NCBI RefSeq assembly: GCF_902459555.1
Contig: NZ_CABPSM010000003.1
Span: 310,001 to 374,000 of the forward strand
Direction of reading: 5' to 3'
Origin: Pandoraea horticolens
GTDB lineage: Bacteria > Pseudomonadota > Gammaproteobacteria > Burkholderiales > Burkholderiaceae
Length of the DNA: 64,000 nucleotides
Below, one piece after another: positions 33,421 to 42,228 of this stretch. Within the stretch, counting starts at the first letter, position 1. Every line of letters begins with the position of its first letter. The notes under the pieces were generated by a model. It was given only the letters and a program-made list of their open reading frames with translations. It had not been told where the DNA came from and made no database searches. A program made the position numbers and the translations under genes.

Positions 33421-34053
33421 TCAGGGCTTTACGAACCGATAGACGAAGCGATCGGTCTTGCCCTTGATCGAGGGATCGAACACCTTGATCGAGTGCGGAT
33501 CGTCTTTGTTCGCGAGCGTGGTGCTTTCCGCGTCCAATACGAAGCCGGCCGCCTCCACCTCCTTGCGAACGGACGCAGGCTCGATCCGATGCAGCGACTG
33601 AGCGTCGCTTGTGCCCAACCCGACGGTGGCGGCGTGGTCCACGATGACGTAGTACCCGCCGGGCTTGAGCTGCTCGTAGACCACTCGATTGAAATGGGCT
33701 GCCGTCGCGCCTCTGGCCTGCATCAGCGCTGTGTGGAGGTCGTGATAGAACAGATGCAGCCAGAGGACATCCGCTTGTTGCGTGACCTCCCGCATCGCGA
33801 CGAGGTCCGCCGAGACGGCTTCCACGTTCTCTCGGCCCGGCTCCGTCGCAAGCGTCCGCATGCGGCCGACCGGATCGTTCTTGAAGTGAGCGACTTCGGC
33901 CGGTACGAAGCTGAAGACCCGTCCTGCGGGTCCCACGGTGTCGGAGAAGAGACGGGTCCAGTCGCCATCGCCTGGGTAAACGTCGATGACGGTGGAGCCC
34001 ACATCAACTCGTGCGAACCGGATCAACTCGGATAGCTTAGATTGGTCGTACAT
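33421..34053 (-). CDS. Class I SAM-dependent methyltransferase-like protein
   Basis: A 210-residue protein of the predicted-methyltransferase type with motif I variant VIDVYPGDGDWTRLF, an acidic GRVFSFVPAEV strand, VLWLHLFYHDLH and LKPGGYYVIVDH (motif IV region). GGGAGA lies 8 nt before the ATG at 34053; a longer upstream start is unlikely. It has no signal peptide. Substrate unknown. It heads a group of small metabolic genes to the right of attR that are mixed with gene fragments. Confidence 0.75.
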   Translation of the reverse strand: MYDQSKLSELIRFARVDVGSTVIDVYPGDGDWTRLFSDTVGPAGRVFSFVPAEVAHFKNDPVGRMRTLATEPGRENVEAVSADLVAMREVTQQADVLWLHLFYHDLHTALMQARGATAAHFNRVVYEQLKPGGYYVIVDHAATVGLGTSDAQSLHRIEPASVRKEVEAAGFVLDAESTTLANKDDPHSIKVFDPSIKGKTDRFVYRFVKP

Positions 34054-34160
34054 AGAGATCTCCCTTGCGGTTAGGTATTCGACGAGCGTGCGGCACGGGA
34101 GGGGGCGATGCACGGCTAATCCACCATCTACCCTGAGCCGACGGCCGCAGATGGCCAGCG

Positions 34161-34574
34161 CTACGCCAGCCCCGACGTGTCCATCTGTGAGGCCCGCGCC
34201 AGTGCTTGCGTGTCGATGTACTCCCGGATGCTCGTCAGTCTGCCGTTACGGACCGTGATGGCGAAGATCCAGTCGTCCTCGAACGTCTTGTTTGTGGCTT
34301 TGATCATCCCCCTGGCGAAGCCGACGACCAGGACTCTGTCTCCTTGCGCGATGAACTCCCGGGGTTCCATGGACGTTTCCATCGACTTGGATGCGGTCTC
34401 AAGCAAATCCGCCAGCCCCGCGTATCCGTGACGCGTTCCGGCCAACGGCCAGTCCTCGCCCGGGATGATCCACTCGATGTCTTCGGCGACCAGCGCTAGC
34501 AGACCCTTCCTGTCGCCGCGGCCGATCGCAGCGAAGAAGTCCTTCACGGTCTGGACGTTCTTATCGGGACTCAT
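34161..34574 (-). CDS. SnoaL-like/NTF2-fold protein
   Basis: A 137-residue single-domain protein of the NTF2-like superfamily: [33 protein letters not shown] at the N-terminus and ISREYID-type ending ([13 protein letters not shown]). Such proteins are isomerases, dehydratases or ligand binders. TGGAGAT lies before the ATG. It lies between the methyltransferase and an aldehyde dehydrogenase remnant on the same strand. Function cannot be assigned more closely. Confidence 0.8.
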   Translation of the reverse strand: MSPDKNVQTVKDFFAAIGRGDRKGLLALVAEDIEWIIPGEDWPLAGTRHGYAGLADLLETASKSMETSMEPREFIAQGDRVLVVGFARGMIKATNKTFEDDWIFAITVRNGRLTSIREYIDTQALARASQMDTSGLA

Positions 34575-34589
34575 AGGAATATCTCCATT

Positions 34590-34846
34590 TCTCTCGGATC
34601 GGATCGGACCCGTAGCCGGATCGACGCACGCCGCCGAACGGCCGGTTGGCCTTCACCGTGGTCGGATGGTTGACGTACCATGCCGGTGGAGGTCTTTTGG
34701 GTCACCTCGACGCCATGCGGGAAGTCCTGGGTGAACACTGCGCCGCCTTGGCAACGGCTAATCGTTGGCGATGCGGATCGCGTCGGCCTCATCCTTGACA
34801 CGGGTGACCTGCTACACCAGGCCGAAGAACTTCCACTAGCGCGCCG
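34590..34846 (-). pseudogene. Aldehyde dehydrogenase C-terminal remnant
   Basis: Three frames must be joined. The first carries VTRVKDEADAIRIAND with stop codons on both sides. The second carries [20 protein letters not shown] then TGMV. The third carries [20 protein letters not shown] then YGSD. These match the C-terminal part of NAD-dependent aldehyde dehydrogenases (the NRPFGGVKRSGYG signature). Stops and two frameshifts show a dead fragment of about 85 codons; the catalytic part is absent. Confidence 0.8.
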
Positions 34847-34849
34847 GGG

Positions 34850-35602
34850 TCAGACCTGCGCCATGCCTCCATCGACGGCGAGATCCACACCGGTGATGTA
34901 AGAACTTTCGGCGGAGGCGAGGAACGCGACTGCTGCCGCGATTTCCTCGGGCATGCCTCTGCGGCCCATTGGGATCTGTGTGGTGAACTGTGCGACTGCT
35001 TGCTCGGCCTGTTCAGCGGTAAGGCCCGTCGTCGTCGCCAAGGCCGGGGTGTCGATTGCTCCGGGACTCATAGCATTCACGCGGATTTTGCGGTCTTTCA
35101 ATTCCATCGTCCAACCGCGCGCGAGGTTGCGTACCGCCGCCTTACTCGCGGCGTAAGCAGTAAATCCTGGAAGCCCGAGGACGTTTGAGACCGAAGAGTT
35201 CAGGATAATCGAACCGCCCTCTTTGAAGAGGGGAAGGGCCTTCTGTACCGTAAAGAACATTCCCTTCACGTTCACGTCGAAGGTCTGGTCAAAATGGGCC
35301 TCAGTAGCTACCGTGAGCGGTGCGATTGTCCCTGCGCCCGCGTTCGCGAAGAGAATGTCGATGTGACCATGCTTCTCTTTCACAACGGCATAGAGCCGGT
35401 CCAGATCTTCCAGGCGCGACACGTCGCCCACGACCGTCGTAACGTTTCGCGCAATGGAGGCAGCGGCCTCCTTCAGCTCTTTCTCGCGTCGCCCAGTGAT
35501 CACGACGTGCGCGCCCTCTTCCACAAAGCGCTTGGCTGTGGCCAAGCCAATCCCACTGCTTCCGCCCGTGACAACGGCAACTTTACCTTCTAATTTCTTC
35601 AT
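34850..35602 (-). CDS. SDR family oxidoreductase
   Basis: A 250-residue classical short-chain dehydrogenase: TGGSSGIG cofactor motif, TGRRE (NADP-preferring basic residues), FANAGAG, the catalytic Ser in LNSSVSN, YAASK, and C-terminal DGGMAQV. It diverges from a TetR-type repressor gene; three perfect operator palindromes lie between them, so it is almost certainly that repressor's target. It closely resembles the SDR at 37041-37775. Confidence 0.92.
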   Translation of the reverse strand: MKKLEGKVAVVTGGSSGIGLATAKRFVEEGAHVVITGRREKELKEAAASIARNVTTVVGDVSRLEDLDRLYAVVKEKHGHIDILFANAGAGTIAPLTVATEAHFDQTFDVNVKGMFFTVQKALPLFKEGGSIILNSSVSNVLGLPGFTAYAASKAAVRNLARGWTMELKDRKIRVNAMSPGAIDTPALATTTGLTAEQAEQAVAQFTTQIPMGRRGMPEEIAAAVAFLASAESSYITGVDLAVDGGMAQV

Positions 35603-35673
35603 AATCGTTCACCTTTCGTTTGTGGTGCAAGGCAGCGCCGCTGTTCCCATTGGGATAAAGGCACTGTATTATT

Positions 35674-35742
35674 TGGATCGCCGATCCAGATTTATCTCGC
35701 AACATATGGATCAGTGATCCAAATATACGGATCACTGATCCA
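35674..35742. promoter_or_regulatory. Three TetR-type operators
   Basis: TGGATC-N3-GATCCA palindromes: TGGATCGCCGATCCA (35674-35688), TGGATCAGTGATCCA (35707-35721) and CGGATCACTGATCCA (35728-35742). All lie in the 156-bp gap between the divergent SDR and TetR genes, so the repressor probably controls both. Confidence 0.8.
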
Positions 35743-35758
35743 ATTGTCAAGGGGCCCC

Positions 35759-36337
35759 ATGCGCGCCGATGCCCAAAAAAATTACAGCCACATCCTCGCG
35801 GTCGCTCGTGAGGTCGTCACCGAGCATGGTGCCGATGCGTCGATGCGCGATATCGCCCGCCGGGCTGATGTCGGGCTGGCTACGCTACTTCGTCACTTCC
35901 CGTCGCGAGAAGCCTTGTTTGAAGCGCTGCTGTGTACGAATCTGGACGAATTGACGCAGAAGGCAGATGAACTTGAAACGTCGAACTCACCTGAAGAAGC
36001 ACTCGTGTCCTGGTTTCGCGAATGGATTGCATTCGCCCAAAGCTATAGGGGCGTTGTAACCCTGATGGCGGCGGCCCACACGAACCCGGACTCTGCTCTT
36101 TATGCTGCATGCGCGGCGGTGCACTCGGCGAGCGCGCGACTCCTGCTTCGTGCGCAGGCCGAAGGTACGGCGCGCGCCGATATGAATGGGGACGACCTGT
36201 TCGGCCTGATGGCAGCGCTCGGCTGGCTCGTCGACCTGCCCTCGTTCGCGCCGCGCGCGGATCATCTCGTTCACATCATTACGGACGCCATCCTGACCCG
36301 TCAGCCAGGCAACGGTGCCAAGAAGGCAAAGCCTTGA
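35759..36337 (+). CDS. TetR family transcriptional regulator
   Basis: A 192-residue repressor: N-terminal helix-turn-helix (ILAVAREVVTEHGADASMRDIARRADVGLATLLRHFPSREALF) followed by a ligand-binding C-terminal domain (LMAALGWLVDLPSFAPRADHLVHII). The start MRADAQKNYSHI has AGGGG upstream; a start at 35714 would lie within the operators. It diverges from the SDR gene and is expected to repress it and itself until a small molecule binds. Confidence 0.93.
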   Translation: MRADAQKNYSHILAVAREVVTEHGADASMRDIARRADVGLATLLRHFPSREALFEALLCTNLDELTQKADELETSNSPEEALVSWFREWIAFAQSYRGVVTLMAAAHTNPDSALYAACAAVHSASARLLLRAQAEGTARADMNGDDLFGLMAALGWLVDLPSFAPRADHLVHIITDAILTRQPGNGAKKAKP

Positions 36338-36367
36338 GTCGGATCGGCTCCGGATGGTCGCCGGGGG

Positions 36368-36967
36368 TCAGTCAAACTTAACCAGGTCCTTAAAGATCAG
36401 TTGACCCCAACTGTTTCCACGCGCCTGGACCAGCAGCCCGCCTTCGGAAAGCCCGCCAAGTTTGATCGGCGAGAAACCGAGATTCTCTGCAAGCGCACCT
36501 ATCTCCGCTGCGGAGCCGTCATCGTCGCTCGCCAGGAATACGACTCTCCTGCCCCCCTGTACGGCCGGGTCTTGAGCAAGAATCGCGGCGACCAGATGGT
36601 TGAAGCCCTTGACCAGTCTTGCACCAGTGAAGGCCTGCGCGACGAATCTGGAAGAAGGTTGTCCTCCCAATTCCTCGGGGGGCACGCCGTAGGCATTGGT
36701 TACATCGACGATGATCTTGCCCTGCCAGGCGGGGAGCGCCTTCGCGACCTGCGCGTGCGACTCGAAACGGACCGCCAGGAAGATGATGTCCGCCTTGACG
36801 GCTTCCGCCAGCGTTTTGGGAATGATCCCCGGTCCGATTGCGGCCGCATCGGACGCAAAGCTTGCCGGGTCGCGCGTGCTTGCAACGGATACTTCGATGC
36901 CCTTGCGGGCAAACGCTTTGGCAAGCGCCCGGCCGATGTTGCCGAAGCCGATAATTGCGTAGCTCAT
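36368..36967 (-). CDS. NADP oxidoreductase, coenzyme F420-dependent type (NAD(P)-binding)
   Basis: A 199-residue protein with an N-terminal Rossmann motif GFGNIGRALAKAFARKG, ADIIFLAVRF and DVTNAYG, like the F420-dependent NADP reductase family (Pfam F420_oxidored). In proteobacteria without F420 these act as NADPH-dependent dinucleotide-binding reductases. AAGGAG precedes the ATG. The gene is convergent with tetR and downstream of an SDR on the same strand. Substrate unknown. Confidence 0.85.
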   Translation of the reverse strand: MSYAIIGFGNIGRALAKAFARKGIEVSVASTRDPASFASDAAAIGPGIIPKTLAEAVKADIIFLAVRFESHAQVAKALPAWQGKIIVDVTNAYGVPPEELGGQPSSRFVAQAFTGARLVKGFNHLVAAILAQDPAVQGGRRVVFLASDDDGSAAEIGALAENLGFSPIKLGGLSEGGLLVQARGNSWGQLIFKDLVKFD

Positions 36968-37040
36968 ATGTTTCTCCTTTGGAGTAACGCGCCCTGCCGG
37001 CTCCGGGTATTGAATCGGGTGAGCGGCCGCGCGTAGTGCG

Positions 37041-37775
37041 TCACAGTTGCGCCAGGCCGCCGTCGACGGCGAGCTCGCTGGCCGTCATGAAGCTGCTGTC
37101 CGACGATGCGAGAAAGGCCGCCGCCGCTGCGATCTCTACCGGATCGGCCATGCGTTGGAGCGGAGTCATCGCGCCATAGGCCTTCTGACCCTCTTCGCCA
37201 AGCGCCGCTTTCGCGAGTTCGGTCGCGGTCGCCCCAGGCGACAGCACGTTGACCCGGATGCCGGTGCCCTTCAGGTCCTCCGCCCAAGTCCGCGCGAGGT
37301 TGCGCACGGCCGCTTTGCTCGCGCTGTAGGCACTGAACGCCGCAGCGCCTGTGGTGCCGGCGCTCGATCCGGTCAGAACGATCGAACCGCCCGGGCCCAT
37401 TAGCGGCAGCGCCTTCTGGACCGTGAAGATCGTCCCCTTCACATTGGTATCGAAGGTTTCGTCAATGTGTTCGGCAGTAATCTGGCCAAGCGGAAGCGGG
37501 CTTCCCGTTCCGGCATTGGCGAAAACAATGTCGAGGGTTCCGCGCTCGGTCTTCACCGCCGCGTAGAGCCGGTCGAGGTCGGCCTCATCCGAGACCGAGC
37601 CTTTCACCGCACGGGCATTGGGCCCGAGCTCGGCCACAGCGGCGTCGAGCGCGTCCTGCCGGCGGCCGAAGATAAAGACGAAAGCGCCTTCCTCGATAAA
37701 GCGCTTTGCCGCAGCGCGGCCGATGCCGGTCGCGCCGCCGGTGATCACGGCGGTCTTGCCATTCAGTCTGGTCAT
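37041..37775 (-). CDS. SDR family oxidoreductase
   Basis: A 244-residue classical SDR: TGGATGIG, FGRRQ, FANAGTG, Ser in LTGSSAGT, YSASK and DGGLAQL. It is a paralogue of the SDR at 34850-35602 (shared FTVQKALPL and SKAAVRNLAR). AAGGA lies 8 nt before the chosen ATG; an ATG three codons earlier overlaps that site. It diverges from an HxlR-type regulator across a region with repeated AGGTAAGTAT motifs, and should be controlled by it. Confidence 0.92.
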   Translation of the reverse strand: MTRLNGKTAVITGGATGIGRAAAKRFIEEGAFVFIFGRRQDALDAAVAELGPNARAVKGSVSDEADLDRLYAAVKTERGTLDIVFANAGTGSPLPLGQITAEHIDETFDTNVKGTIFTVQKALPLMGPGGSIVLTGSSAGTTGAAAFSAYSASKAAVRNLARTWAEDLKGTGIRVNVLSPGATATELAKAALGEEGQKAYGAMTPLQRMADPVEIAAAAAFLASSDSSFMTASELAVDGGLAQL

Positions 37776-37817
37776 GTCATGCATCCTTCGTTGGAGATGT
37801 ACGGAAGCAGGGAACTG

Positions 37818-37882
37818 CTTACTTGAGGTAAGTATGCGGCTCTGATAACCTAAGAACAAGTATGCACCTTTAGGTAAGTATA
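37818..37882. promoter_or_regulatory. HxlR-type operator region
   Basis: AGGTAAGTATG (37826-37836) and AGGTAAGTATA (37872-37882) are direct repeats 46 bp apart; AAGTATG recurs near 37858. The first lies in a CTTAC-N5-GTAAG dyad (37818-37832). The location between divergent SDR and HxlR genes suggests regulator binding. Confidence 0.6.
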
Positions 37883-37885
37883 AAA

Positions 37886-38248
37886 ATGACGACGTCCCCT
37901 CAAATCTGCGACACCGGTTGCGGGCTCAACGCCACGCTCCGCATCATCTCGGGCAAATGGAAACCGCTGGTCCTGTTTTTTCTGCGCGACGGCCCGAAGC
38001 GCTATGGCGAGCTCAAGCGCCTGGTTCAGGGCGTCAGCGACAAAGTGCTGATCCAGCAATTGAAGGATCTGGAGGCCGATCGCGTACTGGCGCGAACCGA
38101 CTACAAGGAGGTGCCACCGCGCGTGGATTACGCGCTGACCCCGCTCGGCCTCAGTCTGGCCGATGCGATCGTCCCGCTATGCACCTGGGGAACCGAGCAT
38201 GCGGTGGAAATGGCAAGCATCTTCGCCAAGCGCGATGCTTTGCCCTAG
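37886..38248 (+). CDS. HxlR family transcriptional regulator
   Basis: A 120-residue winged-helix regulator of the HxlR/DUF24 type: ISGKWKPLVLFFLRDGPKRYGELKRLVQGVSDKVLIQQLKDLE is the diagnostic DNA-binding segment, with a wing at RTDYKEVPPRVDYALT. Cys8 and Cys12 near the N-terminus (CDTGC) could sense electrophiles or aldehydes, as in other HxlR proteins. It diverges from an SDR gene that is its likely target. Confidence 0.93.
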   Translation: MTTSPQICDTGCGLNATLRIISGKWKPLVLFFLRDGPKRYGELKRLVQGVSDKVLIQQLKDLEADRVLARTDYKEVPPRVDYALTPLGLSLADAIVPLCTWGTEHAVEMASIFAKRDALP

Positions 38249-38257
38249 CCGACGGAT

Positions 38258-38417
38258 AGCGCACGCCGGCAAGCATGATGTTGCGCCGGTATATGCTGGC
38301 CACGCGTCGCCCATCGGCCACCGGCCGATGTTTCAAGCCGGTTTCGGCGAAAATGTCTTTCGCGGCCTGCGGCAGATTGCGCTCACGCGGTGTCATCAGC
38401 AGGTTACGCGTAAGCAC
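38258..38417 (-). pseudogene. Unassigned coding remnant
   Basis: A minus-strand frame with protein-like composition (LLMTPRERNLPQAAKDIFAE, then TGLKHRPVADGRRVASIYRR) ends abruptly after YPSA and then reads antisense into the HxlR gene. I cannot name the family. It fits the surrounding gene debris. The rest of the gap to 38634 has nothing I can identify. Confidence 0.3.
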
Positions 38418-38634
38418 GACGCACCGGCCGCGATATAGGGGCGCGTGGTATCAACGACATGATTGGACTGTAATCGGTGTCCGAAAGATTGTTGGCCTAC
38501 TGCATTTTCTTTATCGATGGTCCAATACCTTGATCTCTCTACCAGCGTGCTCTGGCACTTTGATGACGAACCCTTTGTCTTCCCGAGCCTGCGCCCCGAA
38601 ACTCCTGTTCAGGGAGTGCAGATCAACGGATGAA

Positions 38635-39266
38635 GGGGGGGGGGATGGCGTCACCACATCTCGAACTGGACGGCGAGTTTCGGCCGACCCGCAGTGCGCG
38701 AAGCGATCGGTGCGCTCCAGAACGAAGGGCTGGTCGTTACGCGTCGCAACTCCGGCACTTACGTCGTGCCGGGCGCAGCACAGATGCTTGCTGCAAGCCC
38801 GGCGAGCGGCTCGGCGTATGACGTGGACGCGGATTTCAGCCCGACGTCGACGCTTGATGCCCGCCTGATCCTGGAACCTGCGATCGCCCGCAAGGCCGCA
38901 AGCCAAGGCAAGCGAGACCGCATGGCCGAGCAGTTTCTCGATCAGATGGAAACCATTCAAGATATCGGCGACCCGGAGCAACGTGCACTGTGTAACAACA
39001 GCGACCGGCTGTTCCATCGGCAGCTCGCGATCGTGACCGGCGACGCCTTGCTCGTGCGCATTGCCGAAGAAGTGGCAAAAACGATGGATCAGGCACTTTG
39101 GAAGTGGATCAAGGACGATGGCATTTACGACGCCAATCGCATCCATCTTTACGCGGCGGAGCATCGCATGATCTACGAGGCGATTGTGCAGCGCGATGCC
39201 GAGAGCGCCGGGTTCTATGTCGAGCAGCACATTCAGCGCGTGCGTCGCGATATCGCGCCGAAGTGA
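38635..39266 (+). pseudogene. GntR/FadR-family regulator lacking its N-terminus
   Basis: The frame enters at the recognition helix (GRPAVREAIGALQNEGLVVT, then RRNSGTYVV) and continues through a full FCD ligand-binding domain (LDARLILEPAIARKAA, LFHRQLAIVTGD, HRMIYEAI, HIQRVRRDI). The first 30-40 residues of the winged helix are missing. Upstream is a 10-G tract (38635-38644) and no suitable ATG; the only close start is GTG at 38694. It is probably non-functional, truncated by the rearrangement that shaped this zone. Confidence 0.75.
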
Positions 39267-39267
39267 G

Positions 39268-39359
39268 CGTCGAAAGCTGGGGGCTCGACGTTCTCGAAAT
39301 GGTGTGTGGAGCCGGTGTCAATCTCGGAAAATGCACCGCAGAGGTGTGAAAATGGATTT
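39268..39359 (+). repeat. 92-bp inverted repeat, left copy
   Basis: About 80 of 92 positions match the reverse complement of 41357-41448. Shared blocks include GCTGGGGGCTCGACG, TTCTCGAAATGGTG and ATGCACCGCAGAGGTG. The pair encloses the chemotaxis receptor gene. Confidence 0.85.
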
Positions 39360-39513
39360 CGATCAGGTCTCCGGCGACGACCCGTTCGACGATGCGGGCG
39401 TCGGCGACGCCGAATCCCGACGGCCCCTGAATCGTCTTGATGAATGGCGACGGCGGTGTGTGCAAGAATTGATTCGCGACCAGGGGGACCTGAATTTCCT
39501 CGCGGCGCAGCAA
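39360..39513 (-). pseudogene. Fragment of a YaiI/UPF0178 gene (partial inverted duplicate)
   Basis: Minus-strand translation gives REEIQVPLVANQFLHTPPSP, FIKTIQGPSGF and VADARIVERVVAGDL, nearly the same as residues about 24-70 of the intact gene at 42229-42711. It is cut on one side by the 92-bp repeat and on the other by a terminator. Several substitutions show it is an older, decaying copy. Confidence 0.85.
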
Positions 39514-39541
39514 AAAAACCCGCCGATCGGCGGGCTTTTTT
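39512..39541. terminator. Bidirectional intrinsic terminator
   Basis: A 16-bp palindrome CCCGCCGATCGGCGGG is flanked by seven A's on one side and seven T's on the other. It lies 50 bp after the chemotaxis receptor stop. Confidence 0.9.
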
Positions 39542-39591
39542 CGTGTGTCGTCGCAGACGAACGGCCAACTAAAGCACGGAGCGCCGTGTGC

Positions 39592-41217
39592 TCAGGCCAC
39601 CAACCTCAACGCGTTGCCGTTCGCCAGCGCCGGTTCGTCCTGGCGCGGCCCCGAGCTGCGCGCGCCGATGCCATCGGCACGCAACCTGAAGAACGCGGCC
39701 GTGCTGGCCAGCGCCTGCGCCTGCTCCTGAAGCGCGCGAGCCGCAGCGGCCGACTGCTCGACAAGCGCCGCGTTCTGTTGCAACCCCTGATCCATTTCAT
39801 TGACGGCGATGCTGACCTGCCCCACGCCCTGGCTCTGCTCCCGCGAAGCTGCGGTGATCTCGTCCATGATGGCGCGCACGCGGCTCACTGCATCGATGAT
39901 CTCGTTCATTGTCGCGCCGGCTTGCTGCACCTGCCCGGCGCCCGTGGCGATACGCTGCGTCGAGTTTTCGATCAGTTCCTTGATTTCCTTGGCTGCCGCC
40001 GACGAGCGCTGTGCAAGCGTGCGCACCTCGCCCGCCACCACGGCAAAACCGCGGCCCTGCTCGCCAGCGCGCGCTGCCTCCACGGCTGCGTTCAGCGCCA
40101 GGATGTTGGTCTGGAACGCGATGCCTTCGATCATCGATGTAATCTCCGAAATCGCCGCCGAGCCTTTACTGATCTCGTCCATCGTGCTCACCACCGACGA
40201 CACCACGTCGTGCCCCTTACGCGCAATGCCCGAGGCGGAGGACGACAGTTCGCTCGCCCGCTCGGCGTTCTCCGCATTCTGACGTACCGTGCTGGCCAAC
40301 TCTTCGGCGCTCGACGCGGTCTCTTCCACCGAGGCCGCCTGCCCTTCGGTGCGTGCCGACAGGTCGGCATTGCCCGCCGCAACTTCGCGCGTGGCGCTGG
40401 CAATGGCAACGCTGCCGTCGCGAATCGACTCGACGGTGCGCGTCAGGCTTGCCTGCATCGCCACCAATCCGTGCAGCATGCGGCCCATCTCGTCCTGCGA
40501 GCGCACCTGGATGTCGTGGGTCAGGTCACCATGCGCAATGGCTTCAAAGTGCCCGATCGCTTCATTGACGGGCCCCAGGATCGCGCGGCGGAGCATCAGC
40601 CAACTGAGGCACGCCGCGAGCACACCGATAAGGATCGCAACGATGCTACCCGCGCGGAACAATTGATAGTGGCTTTGGGCGGCGTCGAAGGTCTCCTTCG
40701 CCTGATTCAATTGATAGGTCTTGAGCGCCTGCGCAGCCGTCTGCATACGGGTGTAGATGGTGCCGACGTTCACCATCAGCTTGAGGATATCGTCACGATC
40801 TCCACGCACGGTCGCTTCGCGGAACTGCGTCAGCGCGTCTTGGGTCGCACGATACTGCGTGGTTACCTCAGCGGCCAGCTTGTCTTCGCCGGCGTCGCGC
40901 GGCAAGCTCAGGTAGTGGGCCCAAGCCTCTTCCGCGCCGGTGGCCACTTCTTTTTCCTTCGAATACATCAGTTTCGCGTCGTCCGAACCCGGATTGATTG
41001 CCGCTCGGTCCAGCGACGTGCGCTGGCGGCCGACCAGGATCGTCATCTCTCCCACGGCAATGGACTTGGGCATTTGTTCAGCGTAAGTAACGCGATTGGC
41101 GTTGTTACTGTCGTGCATACCGACGAGGCCGAAAGCACCGATGGCGATCAGCAGTACGCCGAGAAACGCCATCGAAGCGGCCAGGCGGCCGTTTATTGAA
41201 AGACGGGAGAACCGCAT
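39592..41217 (-). CDS. Methyl-accepting chemotaxis protein
   Basis: A 541-residue transmembrane chemoreceptor. It has an N-terminal helix ([22 protein letters not shown]), a periplasmic four-helix-bundle sensor of about 150 residues, a second helix ([21 protein letters not shown]), a HAMP domain, and a signalling domain whose hairpin tip reads [20 protein letters not shown]. There is no C-terminal CheR-tether pentapeptide. The start [10 protein letters not shown] has AAGGACA upstream. It works in flagellar chemotaxis; the ligand is unknown. The gene is a self-contained unit inside 92-bp inverted repeats. Confidence 0.94.
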   Translation of the reverse strand: MRFSRLSINGRLAASMAFLGVLLIAIGAFGLVGMHDSNNANRVTYAEQMPKSIAVGEMTILVGRQRTSLDRAAINPGSDDAKLMYSKEKEVATGAEEAWAHYLSLPRDAGEDKLAAEVTTQYRATQDALTQFREATVRGDRDDILKLMVNVGTIYTRMQTAAQALKTYQLNQAKETFDAAQSHYQLFRAGSIVAILIGVLAACLSWLMLRRAILGPVNEAIGHFEAIAHGDLTHDIQVRSQDEMGRMLHGLVAMQASLTRTVESIRDGSVAIASATREVAAGNADLSARTEGQAASVEETASSAEELASTVRQNAENAERASELSSSASGIARKGHDVVSSVVSTMDEISKGSAAISEITSMIEGIAFQTNILALNAAVEAARAGEQGRGFAVVAGEVRTLAQRSSAAAKEIKELIENSTQRIATGAGQVQQAGATMNEIIDAVSRVRAIMDEITAASREQSQGVGQVSIAVNEMDQGLQQNAALVEQSAAAARALQEQAQALASTAAFFRLRADGIGARSSGPRQDEPALANGNALRLVA

Positions 41218-41356
41218 GGTGTGTCCTTGCACTTTTCCGAACGTTGGGACGGCCGGAGGATTGGGGGATAGCTGCAGCACAGGGGCATTCGTTCGAAACC
41301 ACCTGCATTCGAGGGTTTACGGCGATATATTAAATATATTTAGAAACGCCTCGACA

Positions 41357-41448
41357 AAATCCACTTTTGCACCTCTGCGGTGCATTTTATGGGCTTGACA
41401 CTGACCCCACGCACCATTTCGAGAACGTCGAGCCCCCAGCTCTCGACG
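41357..41448 (-). repeat. 92-bp inverted repeat, right copy
   Basis: Reverse complement of 39268-39359 with about 12 differences. It lies 139 bp upstream of the chemoreceptor start codon, separated by an AT-rich stretch (TATATTAAATATATT) likely to hold the receptor promoter. Confidence 0.85.
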
Positions 41449-41488
41449 CAGATGGTAAAGGCGGACCTGAACGCGTTGCTGTGACCGG

Positions 41489-42112
41489 TTGAATCCGCCG
41501 TTGGGAAGCCTGGGTTTCGTTGCACTGCTGTATTGGCTATTCCCTGAGTATCACGGGGCCTTCTACGACAATTACTACAGGATGCTGTCGCTAGTGGCGC
41601 CACCGTGGTGGGTGCTCGCACTGCCGTATATCCATTTCGTTGATCGCAAGATGACCAGACCGCTCGACGGCTACTGGCATCTTGGTCAAGTGGTCACGAT
41701 GCAATGGGGGCAGGTCAACTGGCGCATGGTCGGTCAGCACCTGCTCGGCTGGCTGGTGGAGGGGTTTTTCCTGCCCCTGAAGTTCACCTACATGTGCAAC
41801 GACCTTAATCATTTCCTAGCCATCGACGTGACCAGGCTCAGCGGCTTCAAGGCATGGTTCGATCTGCTGTACGAGTTGTGTTATTTCATCGACGTGGGGC
41901 TGGTGGTCATGGGCTACCTTCTGACGCTGCGCATTGCCGATACCCATTTCCGCTCGGCAGAGCCGACGATGCGATCGATCCCGATTACGTTGCATATGCG
42001 CAGTGGATCGATGCGCATGGCCTGTTCCGCGTCTTGCGGCTTACACCCGGCCGCAGTCGACCTCGCACTTCTAACGCATAGCGTCTCGACAGCGCATTTT
42101 CCTCGGCAGTGA
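41489..42112 (+). pseudogene. Truncated membrane protein gene
   Basis: The first ~155 codons encode a real-looking polytopic membrane protein (YWLFPEYHGAFYDNYYRMLS, HFVDRKMTRPLDGYWHLGQ, FFLPLKFTYMCNDLNHFLA, IDVGLVVMGYLLTLRIADTH). It has no proper N-terminus next to the inverted repeat. After RSAEPT the composition changes to Arg/Ser/Met-rich shadow-like sequence, so the 3' end is also broken or frameshifted. Resembles an integral-membrane methyltransferase-like family, which I cannot confirm. Confidence 0.55.
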
Positions 42113-42228
42113 GGGGACGGTGACTTGATCTTTGCAAACGGGGGCTTGCAGACACGTAAATTTCCGGCGCTGCGGAAGATCAACGATGGCTTATGATGAC
42201 TTCTCCAACGCTTTCGAAGTCACCAAAA

